Source: Sipunculus nudus (taxonomy: Eukaryota; Annelida; Sipuncula; Golfingiida; Sipunculidae). Taken from it: a stretch of 64,000 nucleotides of DNA. Below, piece after piece: positions 24,389-35,591 of this stretch. Both the position numbers and the translations under genes were made by a program. The notes beneath the pieces were generated by a model. It saw only the letters and a list, made by a program, of their open reading frames with translations. It was not told the DNA's origin and did not search any database. How positions within the stretch are numbered: position 1 is the first letter of the stretch; each line of letters begins with the position of its first letter. The DNA lies in contig CM049318.1 of NCBI GenBank assembly GCA_026874595.1, positions 57,942,250-58,006,249 on the forward strand, in the 5' to 3' direction.

Positions 24389-24876
24389 TTAAAGATGCCC
24401 ATTCACCTACCTTTTTGAAAGAAAATGTTGTGATTTCTTGCTTCTCTGTGTATATATATTAATGATCCAAAGGTAATTCTGGTTTTAAAATGTTCTAAAA
24501 AACCTCCGTGAACGATGTATGAACTTGTTCATCAACAACATGTTTGTAAACACAGCAATTTTGACAAAAGGGGAAAAAATGTTACCTAACATGGTATGTG
24601 GCATATATGCGAAGGCAGAAAGGTTATTTGTTGCAAAAGGCCTTTTGCAAAACTCTCGCCTACCTGACTTGCTGTCCGATGCCATTGTTGAATTCTTTTT
24701 AATTTTGCCCCCCCCCCCCCCCCCCCACACACACACATATCATACACACGTTGATATAAACAAAACAAGCAGCCTATGTGCCTGACATCAACGTTTTCTG
24801 GCCTATGTTGTATAAAATCTCAAAGGGATTACCTTTTTTATAATGGTCAGATAGGTGATGTAATTGGCCCCTTTAA
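24389..24876. mobile_element. TTAA MITE family, copy 3
   Basis: Right end GGCCCCTTTAA is intact and the left end is decayed (TTAAAGATGCCC). The body shares TATATATTAATGATCCAAAG, TTTGTAAACACAGCAATTTT and GCATATATGCGAAGG with 8363-8831. A C19 tract (24708-24726) with a CA run interrupts it. Confidence 0.65.
24708..24726 (+). repeat. Poly-C tract (19)
   Basis: Nineteen consecutive C followed by (AC)n, inside the MITE. Confidence 0.95.
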
Positions 24877-26199
24877 AATATGAAATTGATGTAAGTTTTA
24901 CATATTTTACATATTGCTGATTCTCTTCTGATTTATTGCTTAGTATTAATCTTCGACAGTATTAATGCGAAACAACTATTTTGAAATCAGTTTGTGTGGT
25001 TAGTAAAAAAAAAGATTTAGGAACAATCTATAGCATGTTAACTATTCCATACGCCTGGCACACATCGAGGAGCTTCATTAGAAACCTTTGTCTGAATATC
25101 TTTGGAGTTTACCTGAATATGGGCGGTAATAGGTCAGCTGTTATTGTATATGTCACAAAAAATTGAAAGATACCCCTACCATGGATGATAATATCAGGGA
25201 TTACTATCAGGTCTGCATCGGCCAGAAGATGCGCGTGCATAAGAAAACCAGAATGCCACAGCAGCCAGTTATAAGATACGCTTAGGACGTATTCAAATAA
25301 TATTGAGATGGGCAGTGGAATATATGATATAAGGATAACTGTTTCAAATGACCAAATAAATGTATGTAGGTAAAATCAACACGGATTTATCTTGAACATG
25401 GTTGAAATTGTGTATTATATGTCAATCCTTAGGCACAGCAATGTCTAAAGGACATTTATTGGGAACATCGGAAATATTTGTTTCTCTGCAACAGTCCTAT
25501 TATATAAATTATTTAGTGAAACCGTTGACCATGCAACTACGGAGGCCGATAATGCTGTGTAAGAGTTTCAGTGTATAATTGGGCTTTCTGCTCTTCTTGA
25601 ATTAAAGAAACAATGTAAGATCTCTGGTGAAGGTTCCCTACTTAATTTGGAAACACTCTACTGCATGATCGTACTTATTATTACATACCTGTTATGAATG
25701 TTGGTAATGTCGTTGGTAATATCGGGGGATTAAAGACATTGAAATTCAAAAATATGTTGAAATCAGTTGTCAATTCATGAATCAAAACATCTGTAATAAC
25801 ACGATAGTATAATCACATGATGAAAGCTTCAAAAGTTTTCTCTCAAAGGTTTCTCTGTGCACACGATATGAAACCTTGATATTAATAATGCCTCCTGTAT
25901 AGGGTGAAAGTTTGAAATATGCAACTTAAAGAGGAATATTTTGAGGCATTATTCACAAAAGAAATATTAGGATTTTCTGCTCCTCAACTTTTATTCCTTT
26001 ATATGTATTTAGATAATGTGGTTAAACCTTAGTGGGGCTTAGCTTTAATATTCATATTTTTACAAGTTAAAACTAAGGATATAAATTGCCCGGTTCATAC
26101 ATGTTGATTCATCGGTGAAAATGCGCATCCAAGTCAATCACTTACAAAATATCAACACCTGAATTTAATTTTCGTGGTAAAATAAATGACAGATTAACA
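24877..26199. other. AT-rich unique DNA
   Basis: No gene or repeat family recognised. Confidence 0.35.
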
Positions 26200-26290
26200 G
26201 GAAGGCTGTGCCTCGCTTAGACACGAGTGCAATTTGGGGATCTATACTCTGGTGTTATGACCACCAAGAATGCAATTAAGGAAAGACCCC
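26200..26290 (+). mobile_element. SINE family 1 fragment
   Basis: GGAAGGCTGTGCCTCGC and GGTGTTATGACCACCAAG match the middle of the copy at 13402-13660. Head and tail are missing. Confidence 0.45.
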
Positions 26291-26449
26291 CTTCCTAAGA
26301 ATACAAGTATTTAGATGTCGTCTTAACGCAGCAAATCATACATACGTCAATTAATAATTTAATTGCTATGGAATAAAAATGAAATCTGAAAACAAAAATA
26401 ATCACGAATAAATGGGAAAAGAATCAAATAAAATGAGAGCGCTCAACGG

Positions 26450-26822
26450 ACCGGGGTTTTTCACCACTCGAAACAGCTGATGGTTTACATTATTATGGCA
26501 TTTGCATCCCCTGGTTGATGCACAGTGGACAGTGATTCCATCCAGCCGTAATGGAAAGGTCGTGCCTAACGGCCCTGGTTTGCTCACAAACGAGTGCTCC
26601 TTTCGGAGGATCCTCGGTGATTTGATCCAGCAATGGGGATGATTACGCATCCAGGACCCGTAGGTGCAGTTAATGGGCTTGGTTAATGCCAGGATATAAA
26701 ATGAGAGAAAGCGTGTGATACTGCCCTGTCACGTAGTCCGAAACCGGAATGGAAATCTACAGATGTACATATATGTAGTTAAGTTTGCATTAAAATAATG
26801 GAAGCGGCTACCTCCATCAAAA
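26450..26822 (+). mobile_element. tRNA-derived SINE, family 1
   Basis: Body with TGATCCAGCAATGGGGATGA, GATTACGCATCCAGGACCC and CTGCCCTGTCACGTAGTCCG, and the family tail GGAAGCGGCTACCTCCATC. The tRNA-like head is not recognisable. Confidence 0.65.
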
Positions 26823-27510
26823 CAAAATTATAAAAAATTTTCATCCGTGGTGTTGGCCTTTATGCCCGGATCTACATGGTCCGTTTTATCCAACAAGTGT
26901 ACAATAGAGATATTTGTACTCCCGTAATGTTCAAACTTTCCTTTAGGAATAATGCGTACTCATATGCCATTTTACATATGCAGATGTGCCTTTCTTTTCT
27001 GCTGATCAAATATGGCTGATTAGTCTTTGTGTACATTATTTGTCTCTTTTTAGCTTTAAGAAGTGCCTTGCCTATGACTTGTAATAATTAGACCTGTTTC
27101 AGCTCATATTCAGATAAACTATATTGAAATATAAAATATCAAGACAACGATTTTTCCGATCTCCCTTTCTACAAGGTACTTGGAATAGTTTAATATGACA
27201 TGAATATTTCTGTATCAAGACCACCAACAAGGCTTTTGGAATCTTGGAATCTTCCATATAACCACACAAATTGGTTATAAATGTTTGTTTTGTTGTAATA
27301 TGGTAGGCATATTGACCATGTAGCACTACTATGACAGAATCAGCAATATAAAAAAGAGATCACGAGCATCAATTTCATAAGGTCTATTTCCTTTTGATCA
27401 CCATATCACATAACATATAACAATGAAGTGCCCATGATATTTTTATGCTTTAAAATATTAGTACATACATTTGACTTTGACCTTGCGTACCCCCTTTTAG
27501 CTTCCGACAA
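26823..27510. other. Unique DNA, no gene seen
   Basis: A 75-codon minus-strand frame at 27099-27326 has no domain. No repeat recognised. Confidence 0.3.
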
Positions 27511-28010
27511 CTCCTGGTTAGTTGCAATTAACAGAATACATTCAAAAAGTATAAATCGATCCAATTATCTAATATCATTAAGTTTTATGCGACAGTTACA
27601 CGATTATATCATTATCTTTATGTTAAGATTGCCATGGTCACTCTTTTTATTCCCTGGGGTGATAGAGCTCATAAAAACTCCTTTTTAGTTGCAATCAACA
27701 GAACACATTCAAAAACGTATAAATCTATCCAATATCATTAAGTTTTAAGCGACAGTTACAATATTATAGCATTATCTCTATGTTAAGACTGGAGTGGTGG
27801 CCATCTTGGATTCCTTGGGGTCACAGGGTTTATAAAAAATAATAACCTGCATTCATTCATCAGCTTAAGTGCAAATAAATTGAAAGCAAGCACTATCTTA
27901 TTCAATTTCTAAGAAAACGTCGTTCTGTTACACGTGCAAGTACACTTTATCACCAACACTCAATAATACCAATGGGTGAAGGCGACCATCTTGTATTTTC
28001 GGTGTTAGAG
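27511..28010 (+). repeat. Degenerate tandem repeat, period about 168
   Basis: TTAGTTGCAATTAACAGAA at 27518 recurs as TTAGTTGCAATCAACAGAA at 27684, and CGACAGTTACA and TATGTTAAGA recur at the same spacing. A third, more diverged unit carries GCGACCATCTTGTATTTTC, parallel to GGCCATCTTGGATTCCTTG in the second. Confidence 0.65.
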
Positions 28011-29592
28011 GGATCTGAAAATTTGTTACCAAACATTTTTCATAAGTTCATATCCTGTTTATGCTAAATCAGTCATTTTGCAATTCGGGCATCAAATTCA
28101 TACGGAAATAAACATCCCCGTCTACACTATGTGTTCACAAACCGTTTTTGAAACTCTTGCTCCCATGGCGGAGTTATGTATCAATGGGATGAGGATTTCT
28201 AGTTTATATTTATGCTTTTATTGTGCTGAATATGCACATTACTGGCCGTACTCTGTCATGTATTTCTATGTGCAAGCCTGTCGTCAACTTACAACCAGCG
28301 CAGATATACCCACTATGCAGCCAACGAAGAATAAATTGTCCATTTGACCGCTAAATGCCAGTCTATATTTTCACAATCTAGCCCGAAAGGAGGCGCCCTT
28401 TTCTGCATGAAAAGCATGAAGCGCCTCAATTGGGACTCGTCTCGCACACCACCATGGTGGTAATTATAAACATGTTAAACCTAACGATTGCTTTTCACAT
28501 TAAAACTGGTACTGTGGTAAAGAGAGGAGGTATTTTGCAACACCAGACTCCGTATTAAAGTTTTTTTTTATTGTAATAAACGTAAAACACGACTTTTTAT
28601 GTTTTTATTTTAAATACTTCCACCAAACAAATATTTTAATCTGACCCTGCTCAACTGTGATTGGTATCATGAGTTCCATGTCCATTCAGTCTGTTTGAAA
28701 AAAAGGCCTGTAAGTCATGTTTTCATGGTTAAGTCTCAGGTGCCAATTAAGAAATCGTGGGATATCTTGCATTTGGCTTAGGGAGACAAACAGACGACTT
28801 CACAAGAAAAACATTGGCAAAAATGACATAATCTTGGAAACCCTTAGACAGAACAGACAATAGTAAAGTAAGAAAAATGCACTATTTCCCGTTTTTATTT
28901 TTTGTTTCCTAAGACATCTGTGTCGAACATACCTATTTATATTAAAAGTATTTTTTATCTATATTATTATCCATACCTGTATGTGTGTACATAATCATGC
29001 TTGTACATCGACTGAATCACGTCTATCAGAATTAGATTTTTAGACACAGGAACGCACTTTGAGTTTTTTTTAGTTAGATGTTAAATGATAGAAACACATG
29101 CACACGTCACAGTCATACACACGGACACATCTTTATAAGAACATGAGTGCACAAGGTGTATAGAGCTAACACCTCATGTCACATGGGCTTTGTTAACCAC
29201 AATGTACAAATTAAAGTCGGCGTCCCCCCACCCCTTCCCCCCAAAATAAAAAAAAAAACTTCTCTAAATCTCTCAACCACTAATAATATTGAGAACAAAA
29301 GTCACCACCCCAAGAATAATGTAATTTACCTAAATCTCAACCCACTGAATACTAAGGTATAACATAAAGATTATAAATTTATTCAATACAGTATTTGTGC
29401 TCAATTTATAACATTTTATTATTAAAATTCAAATCTGATTAATTACTTTGCTTCAACAACATACTGTAAAGTAGACCAACAGTTATGTCGAGGTTCCATA
29501 GATCATACTGCATGGAAAATACAGTAAGAAAATTAAACTAAACTCAGACACTACGGGAGAAAGGTTGCTGTGTTCAACTAGTAATCTACATT
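28011..29592. other. Unique DNA, no gene assigned
   Basis: An 89-codon plus-strand frame (28078-28347) has no domain and no splice context. Contains a C-rich run near 29224-29240. Confidence 0.3.
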
Positions 29593-29842
29593 CTAAGGAG
29601 TGCAAGCCTCCGCCATGAGGGGTTCCTTTTGTGGGATGCCCCCAAAACCGTGTTTGCATTCATTTAATCGGCCTATATTCCGAGGTTCATCAGTGGATAA
29701 GTGACTACATTTGTGTATATATTCCTTGACGACGTCCCCTAATCCGGACAATGAGCTGGATCCACACCAAAATCTAATATATTATTCATTAGCTAATTCC
29801 GGAAATGCTTTGAAAATATCATGAGACTGCGTTCACGATTGC
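29593..29842 (-). repeat. Dispersed repeat family 2, copy d
   Basis: On the minus strand: GTCTCATGATATTTTCAAAG, ATTAGATTTTGGTGTGGATC, GACGTCGTCAAGGAATATAT, GGCATCCCACAAAAGG and CATGGCGGAGGCTTGCACTC. Confidence 0.65.
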
Positions 29843-30570
29843 TTAATTTATATTGTGATTAAACACAAACACATACAATAACACACACGAAAGAGGAGGA
29901 ACGCATACTGTCCTGGCGGAGAAAAATATACACTTTCAGCAGATTTCACCGTCTGTAGATAAAACATTAATTACACATGCTATCTGGCCGGACCACGCAT
30001 TACATTAAATATAAAGTGCGTCAATGGTACAGCCAAAGAAAACGTGCGCAAAATGCAGCAGACTTCCTTTGCTTTTAATTAAGTCATTTCTCCTTTCCTA
30101 TTAAATTTTTTACAAATTGTCTGCATGGTAAGCCTGGCAGGCTGAGATAGTAATGTCTGCCTGGTCGTAATTATGATGGCCAAAATAACTCTGCAATTAG
30201 TGGAACTAATTAGCCTCCACGAGACCAGAGATTTCTGCGAGATCTATTTAATCATGAGAAATACCAAGTGACTTAAGTGAATAATTCTGACTATTCTCAC
30301 TTGTACAGCTTCTCATGGTGGACGCTAACTATTTATAAATGACAATTAACGTGATCATTTTTTTAGTCAATACCAGCTACGGACACCGACTCCATGGAAC
30401 ACAAACACAGTCCAATTATTTGAGGTTGGAGTACAATCCGCTTTTCTCGATTAAGATTTCGATAAAAAAATAATAGTATAACTTTTTTAGATTAAAAATA
30501 TTCATGGGTTTTGTTTTCTTAATCCACACTTTTGTAATTTAAGGCTTAGATGCAAAGATACCGCTGCAGG
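29843..30570. promoter_or_regulatory. Candidate conserved noncoding element
   Basis: 30020-30350 is unique, unlike any repeat in the window, with paired homeodomain-type words (CTGCAATTAGTGGAACTAAT, TTTTAATTAAGTCATTTC) and a GCCTGGCAGGC palindrome near 30134. There is no open frame. Regulatory function is inferred from composition only. Confidence 0.3.
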
Positions 30571-30775
30571 ATTTTAATTCTGATTCATATTAACTTATTT
30601 ATATTTAACATTTTATTTTGATTGATGTTTACTCATTTATTTCTGAACTTTTAATTCTTATTCATATTGATTCATTTATTTCTGAACTTTCATTCTCATT
30701 CATATTATTTTAAAACTTTTAATTCTAATTCATATTTACTCATTTTATTCTGAACTTTTAATTCTAATTAATTTC
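30571..30775 (+). repeat. AT-rich minisatellite, unit about 40 bp
   Basis: About five units of GAACTTTTAATTCTTATTCA followed by TATTTACTCATTTATTTCT-like sequence, between 30571 and 30775. Confidence 0.75.
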
Positions 30776-30796
30776 ACCGGTAGTCTTACTTTTTTT

Positions 30797-30862
30797 AGCG
30801 ACGCGGTTGTTACACCGGACATGTGCGCCACCGACATGGGGTCGAATCCGGGATCGGCCTAA
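30797..30862 (+). repeat. tRNA-like segment, probable SINE head
   Basis: GCGACGCGGTTGTTACACCG with box-B-like GGGGTCGAATCCGGG about 40 bases downstream. No closing acceptor stem is visible, so a tRNA gene is unlikely. Confidence 0.4.
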
Positions 30863-31019
30863 TATTTCCCCGTGAGCAAAATGTTAACATAACTATATAT
30901 AAAGTGGGATAAATTGGTTTTAAAATTATAATCGATGACTGAAAATAAAAACGACAGATAATCGATTATTAATTGATTATTTTCTGTAATCGATTATGCA
31001 AAAGTGCAATCGATTTAAT

Positions 31020-31020
31020 C

Positions 31021-31055
<35 letters not shown>

Positions 31056-31056
31056 T
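31020..31056 (+). repeat. (GA)n microsatellite
   Basis: GA dinucleotides with one GG interruption. Confidence 0.95.
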
Positions 31057-31199
31057 TATATAATTTCATTTTCCAAAGAAAAATAAAAGTCCTATTCAAT
31101 ATGCAATTCAAGAAAGCTAGCAGAAAAAAGATTGATTTTGCAATATCAATGAAACTTGAACATACAGTTCAAAGAAAGTGGAGATCCTCAGAGATGTAA

Positions 31200-31512
31200 A
31201 TAATTCTGCACATGAAACGACAAGAACTTTATGAACCCTGTCATGAGCGTGAACCGGAAGAAAACCACACCAAGGACATTTAATCAGGCCCCTGATTAAG
31301 GTATCAACTTCTTACAGAAGAACCACTGTATCTTATTGCCAGGGTTAATTAATTAGGGATTAAAACCCACAGAGAAATCCACGTAATTCAGCCCCAGCGT
31401 CCGGGAGCCGTCAGTTAGCGTCCCGTGTGGCTTAACCTCAGCCTCTGTAACTGATGAAGATGACGACTTCGTTGGTCGTGTGCTGATTAATTATGGTTAT
31501 AGTAATTACTTC
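31200..31512. promoter_or_regulatory. Candidate conserved noncoding element
   Basis: Unique stretch with CATTTAATCAGGCCCCTGAT, a 9-bp-arm palindrome (ATCAGGCCCCTGAT core), GGTTAATTAATTAGGGATTA and GTGCTGATTAATTATGG. No open frame of note. Directly upstream of a family 2 repeat. Confidence 0.3.
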
Positions 31513-31792
31513 CGCCAGGAGGGTGTGCGTTCATTCCCTTCCACGTATTGGCGAGTTTGTTCACAAATAACGCACACAATCTTGAACGGAATCTCATGAA
31601 ATTTTCCGGGCATTTCGGGAATGGGCCAATTAGATTTTGGTGTGGATCCGGTATATGATCCGGATTCAGGAACGCCATCAAGGAATACCCTCAAGTGTGC
31701 AGTCCGTCATGCACGAATGGACCTAGGAATATGGGCCCGAATAAGAGAATGGCAGAGGCCTGCATTCATTAGAATGCAAGGTTTCTAGTTAT
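31513..31792 (+). repeat. Dispersed repeat family 2, copy e
   Basis: One of the best preserved copies: TTTTCCGGGCATTTCGGGAA, ATTAGATTTTGGTGTGGATC, ATATGATCCGGATTCAGGAA, CGCCATCAAGGAATA and GAATGCAAGGTTTCTAG. Confidence 0.7.
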
Positions 31793-31904
31793 CAAATATT
31801 TTTGATCACCCTTCACAAAAATAGTGAGAAGATACAGAGCACACGATCTCACTCCTTTACCTGAGTTTAGTCCAATGCAAATGATTTTGCCTTTAAATCT
31901 TGCA

Positions 31905-32140
31905 CATTTGCATTTGCATTTTACATTTGCACCTTTAAAAATGCTGCACATGTGCATTTGCATTTTAAATTTGCACCTTTAAAAATGCTGCACATGTGCA
32001 TTTGCATTTTAAATTTGAGTCAAATGCCAAATGGAACTTCTTCTTAAAAAAATGTGATACAAACATTTTTTATTTTGTTTTGGAATTCTGTGTTTTCAGT
32101 TTAATTTGAACATATTATTTTATTTTGTAAATTGAATATT
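31905..32140 (+). repeat. Octamer-rich repeat, copy 1
   Basis: Two 44-bp tandem units (starts 31930 and 31974) carry CACATGTGCATTTGCATTTT. The octamer ATTTGCAT occurs four times here, twice overlapping. The block continues to TTATTTTGTAAATTGAAT and recurs as a direct repeat at 32500-32695. Confidence 0.75.
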
Positions 32141-32499
32141 GAATATAGAGACATTGAATAGCCCTTATTTATACGAATGCCAGGGATGAGGCGTATCATG
32201 TTTTACCTTCCGTTATTTGGTTTGTCTGACATCGAAAGGTTTAGAACACAAATTGAAAACACAAATTCTTTGAGAGTTCAGATAATACCCTTTAAATCTT
32301 GGAGTCAAAACAAAAAGAAATAATTCAAAGTACATCATCCCATTGTGACTCCGGCTGTTTCATCATTATATAGGGATATTGATAGGTGTTAGCGCTTTTT
32401 TCTGGAGGTGGCCTGGGATATGGTTGCTGAACCTTGACAGCATTATTAAAATTACAGCATTATGTGACTCCGAGAATTTGTTGCCTCAGATCTTTTCCT

Positions 32500-32695
32500 T
32501 TTTTGCATTTGCATTTTACATTTGCACCTTTAAAAAACGCTGCACATGTGCATTTGCATTTTAAATTTGAGTCAAATGCTAAATGGAACTTCTTCTTAAA
32601 AATGTGATACAAACATTTTTTTATTTTTTTAGTATTCTTTGTTTTTAGTTTAATTTGAACATATTATTTTATTTTGTAAATTCAAGTACAAATTT
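32500..32695 (+). repeat. Octamer-rich repeat, copy 2
   Basis: Direct repeat of 31905-32140 with one 44-bp unit instead of two. Shared words include GAGTCAAATGCTAAATGGAA and TTTAATTTGAACATATTA. ATTTGCAT occurs twice. Confidence 0.75.
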
Positions 32696-32746
32696 ATATC
32701 AGTGGCAAAATTCAAATCATACTTACATAGAGTACAAACTAAGACT

Positions 32747-32749
<3 letters not shown>

Positions 32750-32787
<38 letters not shown>
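32750..32787. repeat. (TA)n microsatellite
   Basis: Uninterrupted TA dinucleotides. Confidence 0.97.
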
Positions 32788-32789
<2 letters not shown>

Positions 32790-32889
32790 ACGTATTGATA
32801 TGAATCCGCTTAACATTATACATTTGCATTTGAAAATATATTTAATTTATATCTACCCGCAGGTACGGTAGACACACGGGTACAAAATA

Positions 32890-32962
32890 ACATGACGGGA
32901 GAATTCAGAATTAGATAAGAAGGTTTAAAGAAAGGAGGCAGTTACCTCAACTGAAAATTAAA
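32890..32962 (+). mobile_element. SINE family 1 tail fragment
   Basis: AAAGGAGGCAGTTACCTCAA matches the family tail and is followed by an A-rich stretch. Only the tail is recognisable. Confidence 0.35.
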
Positions 32963-33648
32963 AAAAGCAACAGTTAAAGCATTTCGTTTTGCCTATCTCT
33001 GTTAAATATAAGCACGAGGGTATCATTCAAGTCACTTTTGCAAATTTACCTCACAACTTCCAAAGAAATTGCTGTTCTGCTAAGGGTCGTTCCTGCCAGC
33101 GCTAGCATGGCAAAAAACACGCTTACTCTAAGTGATTATATAATAAATCTGATAATATATTTAAGGAAAAATCTTAGCCCTCTAGGAGTTTCTTTCTTAT
33201 TATGTGTCAAAGAAAATTAGATTTAAGAAGATGTATAGAAATACAACCTGTTCTCAGCAAAGGTAGTTTAGGAACACTATGATACCTTGGGTCGAAGGTC
33301 TTCCGCAGTGTCGTAGTAACAAGGCACCAAACCTAATATTAACGCCGAGGTCGTTCGCACTAAATTTTCACTCATGATCTTTTACGGGCACGCGCCGACA
33401 CTATGATTTTTGAGTATTGTGATAAATAATAAAACAGTGACAGCTGGGTTATACCTTAGGCCTATCCGGACTGCGATAACGTCGGATACAGGCTTTCTTG
33501 GTCTGACCCTATCTGTTCTGTGGTCATTACTCATACTTCTGGCTCAGTATCTGCTGATCCGACTCACTTTGTTTCACAGTAAACATTTTCATTTCAATGG
33601 GAATACTTGTTTCACGTTTAAACAACACGTCATATCAACAGAGAGATA
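32963..33648. other. Unique DNA left of the large TIR element
   Basis: No gene recognised. Short open frames of 60-88 codons lack domains. The segment ends in the TA that flanks the element. Confidence 0.3.
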
Positions 33649-34030
33649 CACTGCAAAAACAGTGTTTAGGGCCTAAACACATTTCTAAACGCCTGATTTG
33701 TCTCCACTTTTACCACACGTTTAGCTGCTACACATGTTTAGATTGCATGTGCTTAGCCCTGAAAGTGTTTACGGATGATACACGTTTAGCTGTTTATCAT
33801 GTTCAGGGGCTAAACACATTCCTAAACGCCTGATTTGTCTCCACTTTTACCACACGTTTTGCTGCTACACATGTTTAAATTGCATGTGCTTAGCCCTGAA
33901 AGTGTTTACGGTTGAGACACGTTTAGCTGTTTATCATGTTCAGGGCCTAAACACATTCCTAAACGCCTGATTTGTCCCCACTTTTACCACACGTTTAGCT
34001 GCTAGGCATGTTTAAAACGCACGTGTTTAG
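33649..34030 (+). repeat. Left subterminal array of the TIR element
   Basis: Three units of about 136 bp start at about 33671, 33810 and 33945 with CTAAACACATTCCTAAACGC, followed by GATTTGTCTCCACTTTTACC, CACACGTTTAGCTGCTA, CATGTGCTTAGCCCTGAAAG and GTTTAGCTGTTTATCATG. GTTTAG/CTAAAC occurs repeatedly in both orientations, as expected of transposase-binding subterminal repeats. Confidence 0.75.
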
Positions 34031-34639
34031 CCCTTAATTCATATACACCAGGGATGTATATTATCAAGACTGCCACAGATAAAATACAAAAATCTATATT
34101 GCCTGCTATTCTACTTTACAGTTTGTTAACAACAGCTAATTATCAAAATGTTAAAATAATTGAGCAAAAATCATTTTTAGCATACCAAAGAAAAAAAATA
34201 TAAATTGTGCCCAAAAACTCTTCCACACATCACACCTATCCCCTTCTAGTGCCCACCATTAGCCACTAGCCTTGCTCATTTGTTAAATACACTGGGTATC
34301 TGAATGTTTACATAACAAATGATTTTACTTTCAAAATAAACATTTATTCAAACAAAAGGTATTTATTAACAAAAGATATGTGTGGTTCCAAGCAGCTTAC
34401 ACAAAATACGGCCTGTAGGCCCAATGCAAACCTGTGTAATGAAATAGTAAGTACACTGCTCTTCACTTGTTTCCCCCTACAATATATATTTTTCAAGTTA
34501 ATGAATTTATTTTAACTAGATAAATATCATGAGCACTAAATCTCCTGCCAAATAGGAATGCAAGAAATGTGAACTTTGACTGGTATAATACTAGAGAAAT
34601 TTATCAAAGTTAATAAGAATGCAATGGAAACCCAATAAA

Positions 34640-35110
34640 GTGAGAATACCCATACACATGCCTTAAACACTAGGTATAGAGGTAGATCAAATGACACTTA
34701 TTGACATACAAGATCACATATGAATTACATAAGTCAAAGTTAAAAAGACAATCATTCAATAGTTACTAAAACCTCATCAGCTCAGGAGACCCATACAATA
34801 CACATGACATTATTATTAGAAGTAGGTATGAGTAAAATGTTTTGAGATAACACCTCACATATGAATTATATTAAAACTGTTAAAAAATAAATCAATTAAA
34901 AATATGAAAATCATTCAAGTGTAACCAAAACATAACCAGGTAAGAAGATCCATAGACCCTCTTACAATTTTATTTAAAAGTGGACATGAGTTGCACTTTT
35001 TGAGTAATCCCATACATGTCATGTTTGATTTAAATCTTTTTTTTAATCATAAAAAATTAAAAGATCTTTCAAGAATGACCAAAACGTAATTATCATTTCC
35101 ATACAGAGAG
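34640..35110 (+). repeat. Degenerate tandem units 3' of the cargo gene
   Basis: CACATATGAATTACATAAG at about 34713 recurs as CACATATGAATTATATTAA at 34856, each followed by ATCATTCAA, by ACCAAAAC-like or ACTAAAAC words, and by CATGAGTTG/ATGAGTAAA. A third weaker unit begins near 35014. Period about 143-160. It lies downstream of the stop codon and may be in the 3' UTR. Confidence 0.5.
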
Positions 35111-35591
35111 CTTCAAAAATATTACTACTAACATATACAAACCTAATACATCTCTTGGCATGTTGCAATAAATGTTGATAAATGTATGCCATGGCACATG
35201 TTACAGCTTCTCAAAGTCAACATAAAAGATAAACTAAGTAATAAGTCCAATAACTAAAACTAAGTCCAATAATTCAACCAAAACACTGCAAGCAGAACCA
35301 TTAAAAAAAAATTTAAAAGAATTATTCTAGAGACAACTCCTGTGTCACGCTAACCAATACAGACCTTATTCTTAACTGGAAAAACATTTTGCAGAACGAC
35401 TCTAGCATGTTTACAGAATATAATCAAGTTTTAGTTTCCTGTGACTGGCCAAAGGTACTGAACCAAATGCATATGAACAAAATTACAGAATCAGTTATAT
35501 GACTTTTTTTAACTGCAGTCATATCCTTGAATACAGATTTACAACATTTACCATGTTTATGCACTGGTGTCCATATGTCATCTAGTGATAC

